From Roseburia sp. 499 (GTDB taxonomy: Bacteria; Bacillota; Clostridia; Lachnospirales; Lachnospiraceae), in the NCBI RefSeq assembly GCF_001940225.2, contig NZ_CP135164.1, positions 2,108,001 to 2,172,000 on the forward strand: a stretch of 64,000 nt of DNA, read 5' to 3'. Shown piece after piece: positions 35,094 to 42,573 of the stretch. The position numbers and the translations under genes are program-made. Numbering within the stretch: the first letter of the stretch is position 1; each line of letters starts with the position of its first letter. The notes beneath the pieces were generated by a model. It worked only from the letters and a program-made list of their open reading frames with translations. It was not told where the DNA came from and made no database searches.

Positions 35094-35122
35094 GTGCTAC
35101 CCTATTCGGTAGGCGGTTAGCC
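35094..35122 (+). repeat. Inverted repeat, left arm, at the 5' end of the toxin-like mRNA
   Basis: Reads GTGCTACC, 13 intervening bases, then GGTTAGCC. The right arm at 35351-35373, read on the minus strand, has the same two ends with a 7-base centre. Within each arm GCTACC can pair with GGTTAGC, so each forms a small stem. Confidence 0.7.
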
Positions 35123-35193
35123 TTCTCCAGAGAGTTATAGCTCTGTTTACATAGAAATCCACTTGTGGAAATCTAACGAGGAGGTTTGTGCTT

Positions 35194-35298
35194 ATGCTTA
35201 CAACGGAACTTTTTATAGCCATTATCAGCTTATGTTTAACTTGCTTTGCTCTTGGTTATGCCGTTGGGTCTAAGAGCAATGATAAAACACAAAAATAA
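35194..35298 (+). CDS. 34-residue hydrophobic peptide, candidate type I toxin
   Basis: Encodes MLTTELFIAIISLCLTCFAL followed by GYAVGSKSNDKTQK. One membrane helix (about residues 5-24) is followed by a short charged tail, the plan of Fst/TxpA/holin-like type I toxins, which damage the membrane when over-made. AGGAGG lies 8 nt before the ATG, a strong site. The gene has its own consensus promoter, a hairpin terminator that begins at the stop codon, and a promoter facing it from the other side. It lies antisense to the restriction genes around it. I recognise the type, not a named family; that it is toxic is inference. Confidence 0.7.
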   Translation: MLTTELFIAIISLCLTCFALGYAVGSKSNDKTQK

Positions 35299-35335
35299 CC
35301 GCCCTGTCCTGAGAAAACTTGGCGGTCATTTTTGA
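35298..35335. terminator. Bidirectional terminator shared by the toxin-like mRNA and the antisense RNA
   Basis: ACCGCC (35298-35303) pairs with GGCGGT (35321-35326). TCATTTTTG follows on the plus strand and TATTTTTGTGTTTT on the minus strand. Convergent RNAs ending in one hairpin is the layout of the Fst (par) type I systems. Confidence 0.75.
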
Positions 35336-35350
35336 CTTAAAATAATATCA

Positions 35351-35373
35351 GGCTAACCGTCTATCGGTAGCAC
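35351..35373 (-). repeat. Inverted repeat, right arm, at the 5' end of the antisense RNA
   Basis: On the minus strand it begins GTGCTACC and ends GGTTAGCC, matching the ends of the left arm (35094-35122). As the arms are inverted, both RNAs would start with nearly the same hairpin-forming sequence. Confidence 0.7.
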
Positions 35374-35390
35374 TCTTTGTTATTATACTA

Positions 35391-35413
35391 GCATCTAACC
35401 GCTTTTATGTCAA
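35391..35413 (-). promoter_or_regulatory. Promoter of the antisense RNA
   Basis: On the minus strand TTGACA, a 17-nt spacer, then an extended -10 TGC-TAGTAT continuing into TATAAT. Positions are read to within one or two bases. Confidence 0.65.
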
Positions 35414-35444
35414 ACAAATATTCTATTTTCAATCATCCCTACGG

Positions 35445-35593
35445 GCTACTCGCATCGTCCATTCGCATTCCGCTTCGCTTCATGCTCATGTTCTGCTGTC
35501 GCACAATACATCCAATCTGTCCAAAGCACTTATGTAAGCAAGCTTCCAACGTGCCTTTGCCGTCTCGTCTGTACTCTGCTCATAGCCCTACAA
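35445..35593. repeat. Direct repeat copy B flanking the toxin-antitoxin-like module
   Basis: 149 nt matching copy A (34887-35034) in the same orientation. It ends 22 nt before the hsdM stop codon, so the interval between hsdM and hsdS consists of repeat, module, repeat. Confidence 0.9.
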
Positions 35594-35615
35594 ATCTGAA
35601 TTTGTCCAATAATAG

Positions 35616-37076
35616 TTACTGTTTCAATAACTTCTTTAATTCAGACATTTCCTTTTGAATTTCTGTTTCTAGTTCCTCTATACGCCCAATAATAACCTCT
35701 GGCGCATCATACTCTATTTTTTCATACTCAATTTCTTTGTACTTATTGATTGATAAATCATAATCATTTTCAATAATCTCTTCCACTGGTACGAAAAAGC
35801 TCTGTTCTGTTCGTCTTCTATCTACTTCATTTTCTAAATGATTATATCGTTCAATAATATCCGGAATATCATTTTCTTTTACTTCCTGCCGCTTATCATC
35901 CAGACTATAACCATCCGCTTTCATATCATAGAACCAGACTTTATCTGTTCCACCTGAACCTGTTTTCGTAAATATCAAGATTGCGGTAGATACTCCTGCA
36001 TATGGCTTAAATACTCCACTTGGCATAGAAATAACTGCTTCCAATTTATTATTGTCTAAAATTTCTTTTCTAATTTGTTTATGAGCCTTACTACTTCCAA
36101 ATAGCACACCATCCGGTACAATAACTGCAGCACGCCCACCCAATTTCAATATTCTAAGAAATAGTGCAAGGAAAAGAAGTTCTGTCTTTTTGGTTTTCGT
36201 CACCTTTAATAAATCTGCTGAAACTCCATCATAATCAAGACTTCCTTTAAACGGCGGATTTGCCAACACCAAGGTATATTTTTCAACATCTGTATTTTGT
36301 TCGGATAAACTATCCCGATAGGAAATATTAGGATTATCTACACCATGCAACAACATATTCATCGCACCAATACGAAGCATGGTTCTATCCATATCATTTC
36401 CATAAAACATCGTATTATTGAAATGTTCTTTTTGCTTTGCATTTAAAAACAGTTCCTTGTGATTATCCCTCAAATATTGTTGTGCTTCAATTAAGAATCC
36501 GGCACTTCCCATGGCTGGATCAATGATATAATCTTCGGGTGTAGGTTTTACTAAGTTCACCATCATTTTTATAATATGTCTCGGAGTTCTGAACTGTCCA
36601 TTTGTTCCGGCAGTTGCTACTTTAGAAAGCAGATACTCATACAAATCTCCTTTTGTATCGGCATCTCCCAATTGCAATCCATCGATACCATCTACAATTT
36701 TTGACAACATAGCAGGAGTGGGAATCTTAAATATAGCATCCCCCATGTATCTTGCATAAGCAGACTCTCCATCCTGATGAAGATTTTTAATAAAAGGAAA
36801 AACTCCATTTGCTACAATATCATACATTTCTTCCGCTGAACCAAGGTTTTTAAATTTATTCCAACGATATTTTTGACATTCCTCTGGAAATAATCCTTCG
36901 TATGGGATTCCTAAGAAATTAGCTTCATTCTCCTTTGTTGTCTCCACGTCATCTAACTGCTTAATAAACAATAAATATGTAAACTGTTCGATTACATCTA
37001 ACGGATTCGTGATTCCACCAGTCCAAAACGTTTCCCATATTCTGTCTATTTTATTTCTCAATTCTCCAGTAAGCAT
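35616..37076 (-). CDS. hsdM: Type I restriction-modification DNA methyltransferase subunit
   Basis: A 486-residue N6-adenine methyltransferase. An N-terminal helical domain (LRNKIDRIWETFWTGGITNPLDVIEQFTYLLFIKQLDD) is followed by the SAM motif DPAMGSAGFLIEA (about residue 190) and the catalytic motif IV ANPPFKG. The C-terminal coiled coil (EELETEIQKEMSELKKLLK) should bind HsdS. The start at 37076 (MLTGELRN) has GAGGAG 7 nt upstream and is preferred over 37097. It is first in the locus with its own promoter; hsdS follows only after the repeat-bounded insertion. Confidence 0.95.
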   Translation of the reverse strand: MLTGELRNKIDRIWETFWTGGITNPLDVIEQFTYLLFIKQLDDVETTKENEANFLGIPYEGLFPEECQKYRWNKFKNLGSAEEMYDIVANGVFPFIKNLHQDGESAYARYMGDAIFKIPTPAMLSKIVDGIDGLQLGDADTKGDLYEYLLSKVATAGTNGQFRTPRHIIKMMVNLVKPTPEDYIIDPAMGSAGFLIEAQQYLRDNHKELFLNAKQKEHFNNTMFYGNDMDRTMLRIGAMNMLLHGVDNPNISYRDSLSEQNTDVEKYTLVLANPPFKGSLDYDGVSADLLKVTKTKKTELLFLALFLRILKLGGRAAVIVPDGVLFGSSKAHKQIRKEILDNNKLEAVISMPSGVFKPYAGVSTAILIFTKTGSGGTDKVWFYDMKADGYSLDDKRQEVKENDIPDIIERYNHLENEVDRRRTEQSFFVPVEEIIENDYDLSINKYKEIEYEKIEYDAPEVIIGRIEELETEIQKEMSELKKLLKQ

Positions 37077-37109
37077 GTCTTTCTCCTCTTCCAACATATA
37101 ATATTTTTT

Positions 37110-37115
37110 ATTGTA
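37110..37115 (-). promoter_or_regulatory. Probable -10 element of hsdM
   Basis: An extended -10 TGA-TACAAT on the minus strand, about 33 nt before the hsdM start. No clear -35 is present. Confidence 0.4.
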
Positions 37116-37138
37116 TCACATATCCACAAGTTTTCACA

Positions 37139-37180
37139 CAAAAAATCCCTTGCATTTTATCATTAATGCAAGAGATTTTT
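37139..37180 (-). terminator. Terminator after the YgjP-like gene
   Basis: TTGCATT (37150-37156) pairs with AATGCAA (37165-37171), extended outward by AAAAATC / GATTTTT with small bulges. On the minus strand GGGATTTTTTG follows. It overlaps the end of the gene and separates it from hsdM. Confidence 0.7.
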
Positions 37181-37733
37181 ACCTTTCCATCCTCTCAATT
37201 ATCCTTCCACCATTCTCTTTCAGCCACTTCCTTCGCTCCCTATAATCAGGCTGCACTTTCTCCACCTCATCCCAAAACCGCTTAGAATGATTCATCTCCT
37301 TACGGTGACACAATTCATGTACTACTACATAATCCTGTATCTCTGGTGGTGTCAACATTAAAAGACAATTAAAATTCAAATTGCCCTTTGCACTACAACT
37401 CCCCCAACGTGTTTTCTGATTTCGAATGGTAATTTTGTCATAAGTAACCCCTATACGTTCTGCATAATAGGCTACGCGCTTCGGGAACACTTCCAGAGCC
37501 TGTTCTGCCAGTTCCCTTATCTGCTCTGTGGTCAACTTCTCCTGCATTGGCTCTTTCTGCTGCTTTTCCAACATTTTTTGTATATGCTTCTCTATCCAAT
37601 CAGACTTTTCATTTACAAATCTCTGAATCTCAAAAAGAGGCATATGGTATGGTGCTCGCACCAAAACTTTTGCACTTTTTGTTATTTCGATTATCATGGT
37701 TTTTCGATTACTGCGTCGCACCTCAATCTCCAT
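37179..37733 (-). CDS. YgjP-like (SprT/M48-type) zinc metallopeptidase-fold protein
   Basis: A 184-residue protein. Core motifs are KTRWGSCSAKGNLNFNCLLMLTPPEIQDYVVVHELCHRKEMNHSKRFW: the WGSC segment, H-E-L-C-H zinc site (about residue 140) and N-H-S-x-x-F-W with the third zinc ligand. Proteins of this family (YgjP, DUF45) are small intracellular putative proteases of unknown substrate, often encoded near type I restriction genes. The start at 37733 (MEIEVRRS) has an AAGGAA site and overlaps the upstream gene by 11 nt; the frame opens earlier, but that part lies inside the neighbouring gene. Confidence 0.85.
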   Translation of the reverse strand: MEIEVRRSNRKTMIIEITKSAKVLVRAPYHMPLFEIQRFVNEKSDWIEKHIQKMLEKQQKEPMQEKLTTEQIRELAEQALEVFPKRVAYYAERIGVTYDKITIRNQKTRWGSCSAKGNLNFNCLLMLTPPEIQDYVVVHELCHRKEMNHSKRFWDEVEKVQPDYRERRKWLKENGGRIIERMER

Positions 37734-39033
37734 GTTTCTCGTTTCCTTTCCAAAATGGCACTGCATACATCTGTCGCAATGTCTTTGCCACCTTATCATT
37801 CTCTTCTTTTTTTACAATTATATCATATTTATCCGGAATGGAGCCAAAAGTTACCGTTTTTTCAAGTCCAGTCATTTTCTTTAAATAATCAAGCATATTT
37901 TCTCTGGATGTATTTTTATTATAAATCTTAATATAAGAATATCCCGGATAATCCTCCGATGCATAAAATAATATTTTTAGAGACTTTCCATATCCTTTTT
38001 CCTGTAAAAGTTCATAAAACCGCTGAAGACGTTCTGTCTCTGCCAACAGCATAAAATAGACAACACAAACATTTTCTGGCACATTGGCATTAATATAGTT
38101 CCGATAAGGAGACGTATGCATTGTCTCAAATACCTTTTTTTCCACTTCATTTTTGAAATCCTGATAAAAAATCAACAGACAATCATCTATAATAACATTA
38201 GCAAAACAATTAAGTCCTTCCGCTTTTATAAGCTCTGATATTTCTTTTGATTTTTCACTGGAAATCACAAAACTTTTCACATATGTATTGCTTGAGAAGT
38301 CATATAACACTGCTCCATCCATAGCAATAATCGGTATTTGTAGATGAATGCCGTCTAAAACTTTCATCAATGCTGCCGGCGTTCTCATTGTTGATATAGT
38401 AAAATTTGCCCCATCATCAATCATTGCATTCAATTCACGTTTACTATAAGTAGAAATCTGTTCTTGTTTTCCAATCAATGTATCATCTACTCCGGATACA
38501 AACAATATATCTCTCCGCTTTCTGGTTGGAAGTCGAAAGGAATTAATTCCAATCCCTACTCCAATACCAATCATAGTATCCAGCACACGCTGCCATACAA
38601 ATAAAAATGGACTGGCATCCCCAATATGAATTACTACAATGCTCAAAAATACTACACAGGAAAAATACGATGCATTCTGTTGATTTAAAAGCAGTGTGGT
38701 CTGAATAATGGGTATAATTGTCAAAGAAACCAGTAGAAAATACCCTAATTCATATTGTATTCCCGGCTGACTTAAAAAGGCCTGCTTTATCATAATTACA
38801 ATCAATCCATACAATGCTCCCACCAACGTCCCTGTTGTTCTCTGAATAGCCATTTCCAAAGTATTTCCAATATAAGGACGAATACACCAAAGTGCAGCCA
38901 GCATGGAATAAAAACAGATTCCCTGATGTCCTCTTAATATATAAATAATATAGCAAAATAAAACACTAAGTGCTGACTTTTGAATTCTAAGCCCAATTCT
39001 TGGTATTTTTATGTTGCATAATCTCGATTTCAT
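37723..39033 (-). CDS. FUSC/aromatic-acid-exporter-like membrane domain fused to a degenerate HAD domain
   Basis: A 436-residue two-part protein. Residues about 18-165 hold six short helices with GHQGICFYSMLAALWCIRPYIGNTLEMAIQRTTGTLVGALYG, typical of the FUSC/ArAE family. Residues about 175-425 follow the order of a Cof-type HAD hydrolase: ILFVSGVDDTLI (motif I), FTISTMRTPAALMKVL (motif II), IPIIAMDGAVLYD, and GLEKTVTFGSIPDKYDIIV (motif IV). The motif I nucleophile Asp is Gly (S-G-V-D-D-T where S-D-I-D-G-T is usual) and motif IV lacks its Asp pair, so phosphatase activity looks lost. It may serve as a regulatory or binding domain. It overlaps the YgjP-like gene. Confidence 0.75.
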   Translation of the reverse strand: MKSRLCNIKIPRIGLRIQKSALSVLFCYIIYILRGHQGICFYSMLAALWCIRPYIGNTLEMAIQRTTGTLVGALYGLIVIMIKQAFLSQPGIQYELGYFLLVSLTIIPIIQTTLLLNQQNASYFSCVVFLSIVVIHIGDASPFLFVWQRVLDTMIGIGVGIGINSFRLPTRKRRDILFVSGVDDTLIGKQEQISTYSKRELNAMIDDGANFTISTMRTPAALMKVLDGIHLQIPIIAMDGAVLYDFSSNTYVKSFVISSEKSKEISELIKAEGLNCFANVIIDDCLLIFYQDFKNEVEKKVFETMHTSPYRNYINANVPENVCVVYFMLLAETERLQRFYELLQEKGYGKSLKILFYASEDYPGYSYIKIYNKNTSRENMLDYLKKMTGLEKTVTFGSIPDKYDIIVKKEENDKVAKTLRQMYAVPFWKGNEKHGD

Positions 39034-39194
39034 AATCTCTCTCCCACAAAGTCATTTTTTGACACACAATGTTCCCATTATAATTCTTCCGTTCTAAGTA
39101 TGCAACACCCTGACGTACCATTTTTTTCTACTACTTTATCCACACTTTTATCCATTTGTGTAACATGTTCTTTTCTAATTAATCTTTTACATCA

Positions 39195-39234
39195 AAAAGG
39201 CTATGTCTGCTGTTTCATTCAGACATAGCCTTTT
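39195..39234 (-). terminator. Terminator of the isc-mnmA operon
   Basis: A perfect 15-bp stem (AAAAGGCTATGTCTG with its complement) around a 10-nt loop, ending in TTTTTG on the minus strand, 12 nt after the mnmA stop codon. Upstream of it to 39033 lies A/T-rich DNA, which should hold the promoter of the FUSC-type gene. Confidence 0.9.
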
Positions 39235-39246
39235 ATGTTAACTTCT

Positions 39247-40326
39247 TTAAATAATCGTTCCGCCACCTACTACAATATCGCCATCATAAAATACTACAGC
39301 TTGTCCCGGTGTTATTGCACGAACAGGCTCATGAAACTGACAGACTACCTTGTCCTCTTCTACCTTTCGTATGGTACATGGGGAACCCTTATGACTATAA
39401 CGAATCTTACCGATTACTTCCATTTCTCCGTCTAAATCCGGAATAGACATAAAGTTAAGATTTTTTGCATACACTGTGGTTCCGAATACGTCCTCGTTGC
39501 TACCAATGACTACCTCATTCGTGTCAGGACGAATTGCTGTTACGAATACCGGTTTTCCAAGGGCTATGCCAAGTCCTTTCCGTTGTCCTATGGTATAATG
39601 AGTGATTCCTTTGTGCTTTCCAATCACTGTTCCATCTGCCAACACAAAATTACCGGGTGGTGGTACCTGCCCCTTTGCCTCTCTGTCTATAAATCCTGCA
39701 TAATCATTATCCGGAATAAAGCAAATTTCCTGACTGTCCGGCTTATTTGCTGTCCGAAGTCCGATTTTTTCTGCAATAGCACGAATCTGGTCCTTAGAAT
39801 AATCTCCTACCGGCATCAGAGTATGAGAAAGCTGATACTGAGTTAGATTGTAAAGTGCGTAGGTCTGATCCTTTGCTGCTGTTACAGACTTTTGCAGTGC
39901 ATATCTTCCATTGGAAAGCTCCGTAATCTTTGCATAATGCCCGGTAGCAATATAATCCGCGCCAATTTCCATGCTGCGTTTCAACAAAGATTCCCATTTT
40001 ACATAACGGTTACATGCAATACATGGATTTGGTGTATGTCCTTTTAAATATTCTGCTACAAAGTAATCCATGACATTTTTCTTAAATTCCGCTTTAAAAT
40101 TCATAACATAATATGGAATATCAAGACTTGCCGCTACTCTTCTCGCATCTTCTACTGCACTTAAGCCACAGCATCCGCCATTTTCCTCTTGCACGAATTC
40201 TTCCTCATCCTGCCAAATCTGCATGGTAACTCCAATTACCTCGTAACCCTGTTCCTTTAAAAGATATGCCGCCACGGAGGAATCTACCCCTCCGGACATA
40301 CCTACTACAACTTTTTTCTTCTCCAT
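39247..40326 (-). CDS. mnmA: tRNA-uridine 2-sulfurtransferase
   Basis: A 359-residue enzyme that thiolates uridine 34 of tRNAs for Lys, Glu and Gln. The PP-loop is [18 protein letters not shown] (residues 6-23). The catalytic cysteines lie in [16 protein letters not shown] (about 100-115) and [16 protein letters not shown] (about 200). The C-terminal beta-barrel ends [21 protein letters not shown]. It is the last gene of an operon with the cysteine desulfurase and scaffold, which supply the sulfur; only 3 nt separate it from iscU. Confidence 0.97.
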   Translation of the reverse strand: MEKKKVVVGMSGGVDSSVAAYLLKEQGYEVIGVTMQIWQDEEEFVQEENGGCCGLSAVEDARRVAASLDIPYYVMNFKAEFKKNVMDYFVAEYLKGHTPNPCIACNRYVKWESLLKRSMEIGADYIATGHYAKITELSNGRYALQKSVTAAKDQTYALYNLTQYQLSHTLMPVGDYSKDQIRAIAEKIGLRTANKPDSQEICFIPDNDYAGFIDREAKGQVPPPGNFVLADGTVIGKHKGITHYTIGQRKGLGIALGKPVFVTAIRPDTNEVVIGSNEDVFGTTVYAKNLNFMSIPDLDGEMEVIGKIRYSHKGSPCTIRKVEEDKVVCQFHEPVRAITPGQAVVFYDGDIVVGGGTII

Positions 40327-40329
40327 ACC

Positions 40330-40767
40330 TTAGTAGTCTTCTTCCTCTTCTTCTTCACTGATATCTGTCTTAGGCTTCTCTAATCCTTCAATTGTAATTC
40401 CATTTTTCTCTGCGTAATCCCACAAAGCTGCATGAATTGCTTCTTCTGCTAAAAGAGAACAGTGTACCTTTACTGGTGGAAGTCCGTCTAAAGCTTCCAT
40501 AACAGCTTTATTTGTTACCTGTAATGCTTCCTGAATGTTCTTTCCCTTTACCAATTCAGTTGCCATGGAACTAGTAGCAACTGCTGCTCCGCATCCAAAC
40601 GTCTTAAACTTTACATCCTGAATAATTCCATTATCATCAATATCCAGAAAAATTCTCATAATATCGCCGCATTTTGCATTTCCAACAGTTCCTACACCAC
40701 TGGCGTTTTCTATCTCCCCCATATTTCTCGGGTTCTGAAAGTGGTCCATTACTTTTTCACTGTACAT
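40330..40767 (-). CDS. iscU: Iron-sulfur cluster scaffold protein
   Basis: A 145-residue scaffold on which Fe-S clusters are built. The three cluster cysteines are C33 (AKCGDIMRIF, with Asp35), C59 (FKTFGCGAAVATSS) and C103 (PPVKVHCSLLAEEAIHAAL). The LPPVK chaperone-binding motif is present. An acidic tail (SEEEEEEDY) extends the C-terminus beyond E. coli IscU, as in many clostridial proteins called NifU-like. It lies between iscS (26 nt) and mnmA (3 nt). Confidence 0.96.
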   Translation of the reverse strand: MYSEKVMDHFQNPRNMGEIENASGVGTVGNAKCGDIMRIFLDIDDNGIIQDVKFKTFGCGAAVATSSMATELVKGKNIQEALQVTNKAVMEALDGLPPVKVHCSLLAEEAIHAALWDYAEKNGITIEGLEKPKTDISEEEEEEDY

Positions 40768-40793
40768 AATTTTTCCTCCAATTTCCGTAATTC

Positions 40794-41975
40794 TTAAGCT
40801 TGTTTCTTCATGTAATCCTCATACAATGGGGACATTTCTCGCAACTGTGCTACGATTTCCTTTATAGCATCAACGGTATAATCAATATCTTCTTTGGTGG
40901 TGTCTGCTCCTAATGTCAAACGAAGGGAACCATGTGCTATCTCATGCGGCAGTCCGATTGCCAATAATACATGGGACGGGTCTAAAGAACCTGACGTACA
41001 TGCAGATCCGGAAGAACCGCAAATCCCCTTCATATCCAGCATAATCAATAAAGACTCTCCTTCAATAAACTGGAAACAAAGGTTTACATTATTCGGTAAA
41101 CGATTTTTTCTGTGACCATTTACACGAGTAAAAGGTACTTCTTTCAATACACGCTCTATCAGATAATCACGAAGTTCTGCTTCCTTTTCTGTACGTTCCT
41201 TCATACTAGCCACTGCCAATTCTGTAGCTTTTCCAAATCCTACAATTCCCGGAACATTTTCAGTTCCTGCACGACGTTTCCGCTCCTGAGCACCTCCATG
41301 TACGAAGGAACGAATCTTTACACCCTTTCTAATATATAAGAAACCAATTCCCTTCGGTCCATTCAGCTTATGTCCACTGGTACTTAACATATCAATATTC
41401 ATTTCGTCTACATTGATTGGTATCTGTCCGAATGCCTGTACTGCATCGGTATGGAATAAAATATCATGTTCCTTTGCAATCTTTCCAATTTCCGCAATTG
41501 GCTCTATGGTTCCAATTTCATTATTGGCAAACATAATACTAATCAAAATGGTATCCGGTCGGATTGCCTTTTTCAACTCTTCTAATTTTACCACACCATT
41601 CTCGTCTACGTCCAGATAAGTTACTTCATAACCATTCTGTTCTAACCACTGACAGGTATGAAGAATTGCGTGATGTTCTATCTTACTGGTAATAATATGT
41701 TTTCCCTTACTCTTATAAGCCTCTGCTGTTGCCTTGAGTGCCCAGTTATCTGATTCACTTCCACCTGCAGTAAAGTAAATCTCATTATCCTTTGCACCAA
41801 TCGCATTCGCAATCGTTTCTCTCGCCTTAGAAACTGCCTCCTTACTCTTTCCACCAAATTCATACACGGTAGAAGCATTTCCATAAAACTCCGTAAAATA
41901 CGGAAGCATTGCCTCTACTACTTCAGGTGCGGTTCTGGTAGTTGCCGCATTATCCAGATATATCATTTTTCCCAT
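40794..41975 (-). CDS. iscS: Cysteine desulfurase
   Basis: A 393-residue class V PLP enzyme that releases sulfur from cysteine as a persulfide. Seen are MIYLDNAATTRTAPEVVEAM, the cofactor region SESDNWAL, the PLP lysine in STSGHKLNGPKGIGFLYI (about residue 200) and the active-site Cys in CGSSGSACTSGSLDPSHVL (about 325). The GTG-started form is rejected: AGAGGTG lies 6 nt before the ATG at 41975. The stop codon of the iscR-like gene is 11 nt away. Confidence 0.97.
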   Translation of the reverse strand: MGKMIYLDNAATTRTAPEVVEAMLPYFTEFYGNASTVYEFGGKSKEAVSKARETIANAIGAKDNEIYFTAGGSESDNWALKATAEAYKSKGKHIITSKIEHHAILHTCQWLEQNGYEVTYLDVDENGVVKLEELKKAIRPDTILISIMFANNEIGTIEPIAEIGKIAKEHDILFHTDAVQAFGQIPINVDEMNIDMLSTSGHKLNGPKGIGFLYIRKGVKIRSFVHGGAQERKRRAGTENVPGIVGFGKATELAVASMKERTEKEAELRDYLIERVLKEVPFTRVNGHRKNRLPNNVNLCFQFIEGESLLIMLDMKGICGSSGSACTSGSLDPSHVLLAIGLPHEIAHGSLRLTLGADTTKEDIDYTVDAIKEIVAQLREMSPLYEDYMKKQA

Positions 41976-41986
41976 TTTATTCACCT

Positions 41987-42418
41987 CTACTGTTCTTTCT
42001 TACTTTCCTTTACTAATTCCCCTATATATATGCTGTCCACGGTATCATTAATACTGTCATTAATCTGTTTCCATACAATCTTACTAACACAATGAGCAGA
42101 GCCATTACAATGAGTTGTTGCCTTATTGCTGCCAATTCCTGCACAATCTACTGGAGTAAGGTCACCCTCCAGTGCTCTCAAGACATCTCCTACGGAAATC
42201 TCCTCTGCCGGCTTTGCAATGACATATCCACCATTTACACCACGGACACTGTTTACAAGTCCTGACTTTTTCAACTTTGCCATAAGCTGTTCTAAATAAC
42301 TTATGGATATGCCCTGACGTTCCGCAATACTGGTGAGGGATACCGGTTCTTCCTCTCCCCAGACTGCCAAATCAATAAATGCCCGCAGACCATATCTTCC
42401 CTTTGTTGATAACTTCAT
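41987..42418 (-). CDS. iscR: Rrf2/IscR-family Fe-S regulator
   Basis: A 143-residue winged-helix regulator beginning MKLSTKGRYGLRAFIDLA. The recognition helix region is ERQGISISYLEQLMAKLKKSGLVNSVRGVNGGY. Three cysteines, C92, C104 and C110 (DCAGIGSNKATTHCNGSAHC), fit a cluster-binding site as in IscR, though the spacing differs slightly from E. coli. It should sense cluster supply and adjust the operon it heads. The ATG at 42418 is preceded by GAGGTG. A palindrome matching Rrf2-type sites lies 23 nt upstream. Confidence 0.92.
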   Translation of the reverse strand: MKLSTKGRYGLRAFIDLAVWGEEEPVSLTSIAERQGISISYLEQLMAKLKKSGLVNSVRGVNGGYVIAKPAEEISVGDVLRALEGDLTPVDCAGIGSNKATTHCNGSAHCVSKIVWKQINDSINDTVDSIYIGELVKESKKEQ

Positions 42419-42440
42419 TGCTATCACCTCATTCTTAATT

Positions 42441-42457
42441 CCGAGTATTTTAGTCGG
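42441..42457. promoter_or_regulatory. IscR/Rrf2-type operator
   Basis: CCGAGTATTTTAGTCGG, an interrupted palindrome (CCGA-N-TA ... TA-N-TCGG), overlaps the likely -10 (TAAAAT on the minus strand) of the isc operon, which suggests autorepression. The next about 110 nt to the flippase gene are A/T rich and contain its promoter, which I cannot place firmly. Confidence 0.6.
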
Positions 42458-42573
42458 GTTTTGTACAATCGCATAGTACCACGCTTTGTTTTTTCTGTCA
42501 ATAGAAGTTATTGGTATTTAGAAGTATTTTTTTACATACATTAAACAGAATCACTTTTTATTTCGGAGGACTT

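Larger units (their letters stand above)
35285..35376 (-). ncRNA. Candidate antisense RNA antitoxin
   Basis: A minus-strand promoter (TTGACA at 35408-35413 followed after 17 nt by TAGTAT, part of an extended TGC-TAGTATAAT) would start an RNA near 35375. It would run through the inverted repeat arm (35351-35373) to the hairpin at 35298-35326, whose minus-strand side is followed by TTATTTTTGTGTTTT. The product of roughly 80-90 nt would be complementary to the last part of the toxin-like mRNA. Ends are inferred from the sequence. Confidence 0.6.

Noticed and set aside
35094..35373. Inverted repeat arms as ends of a tiny transposable element.
   Set aside because: There is no target duplication at the arms, and each arm coincides with the 5' end of a predicted RNA, so RNA structure is the simpler reading.
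32745..35616. An invertible hsdS locus with silent specificity cassettes.
   Set aside because: Only one hsdS is present. The repeated DNA here is direct, not inverted, and no reversed target-recognition domain can be read on the plus strand.
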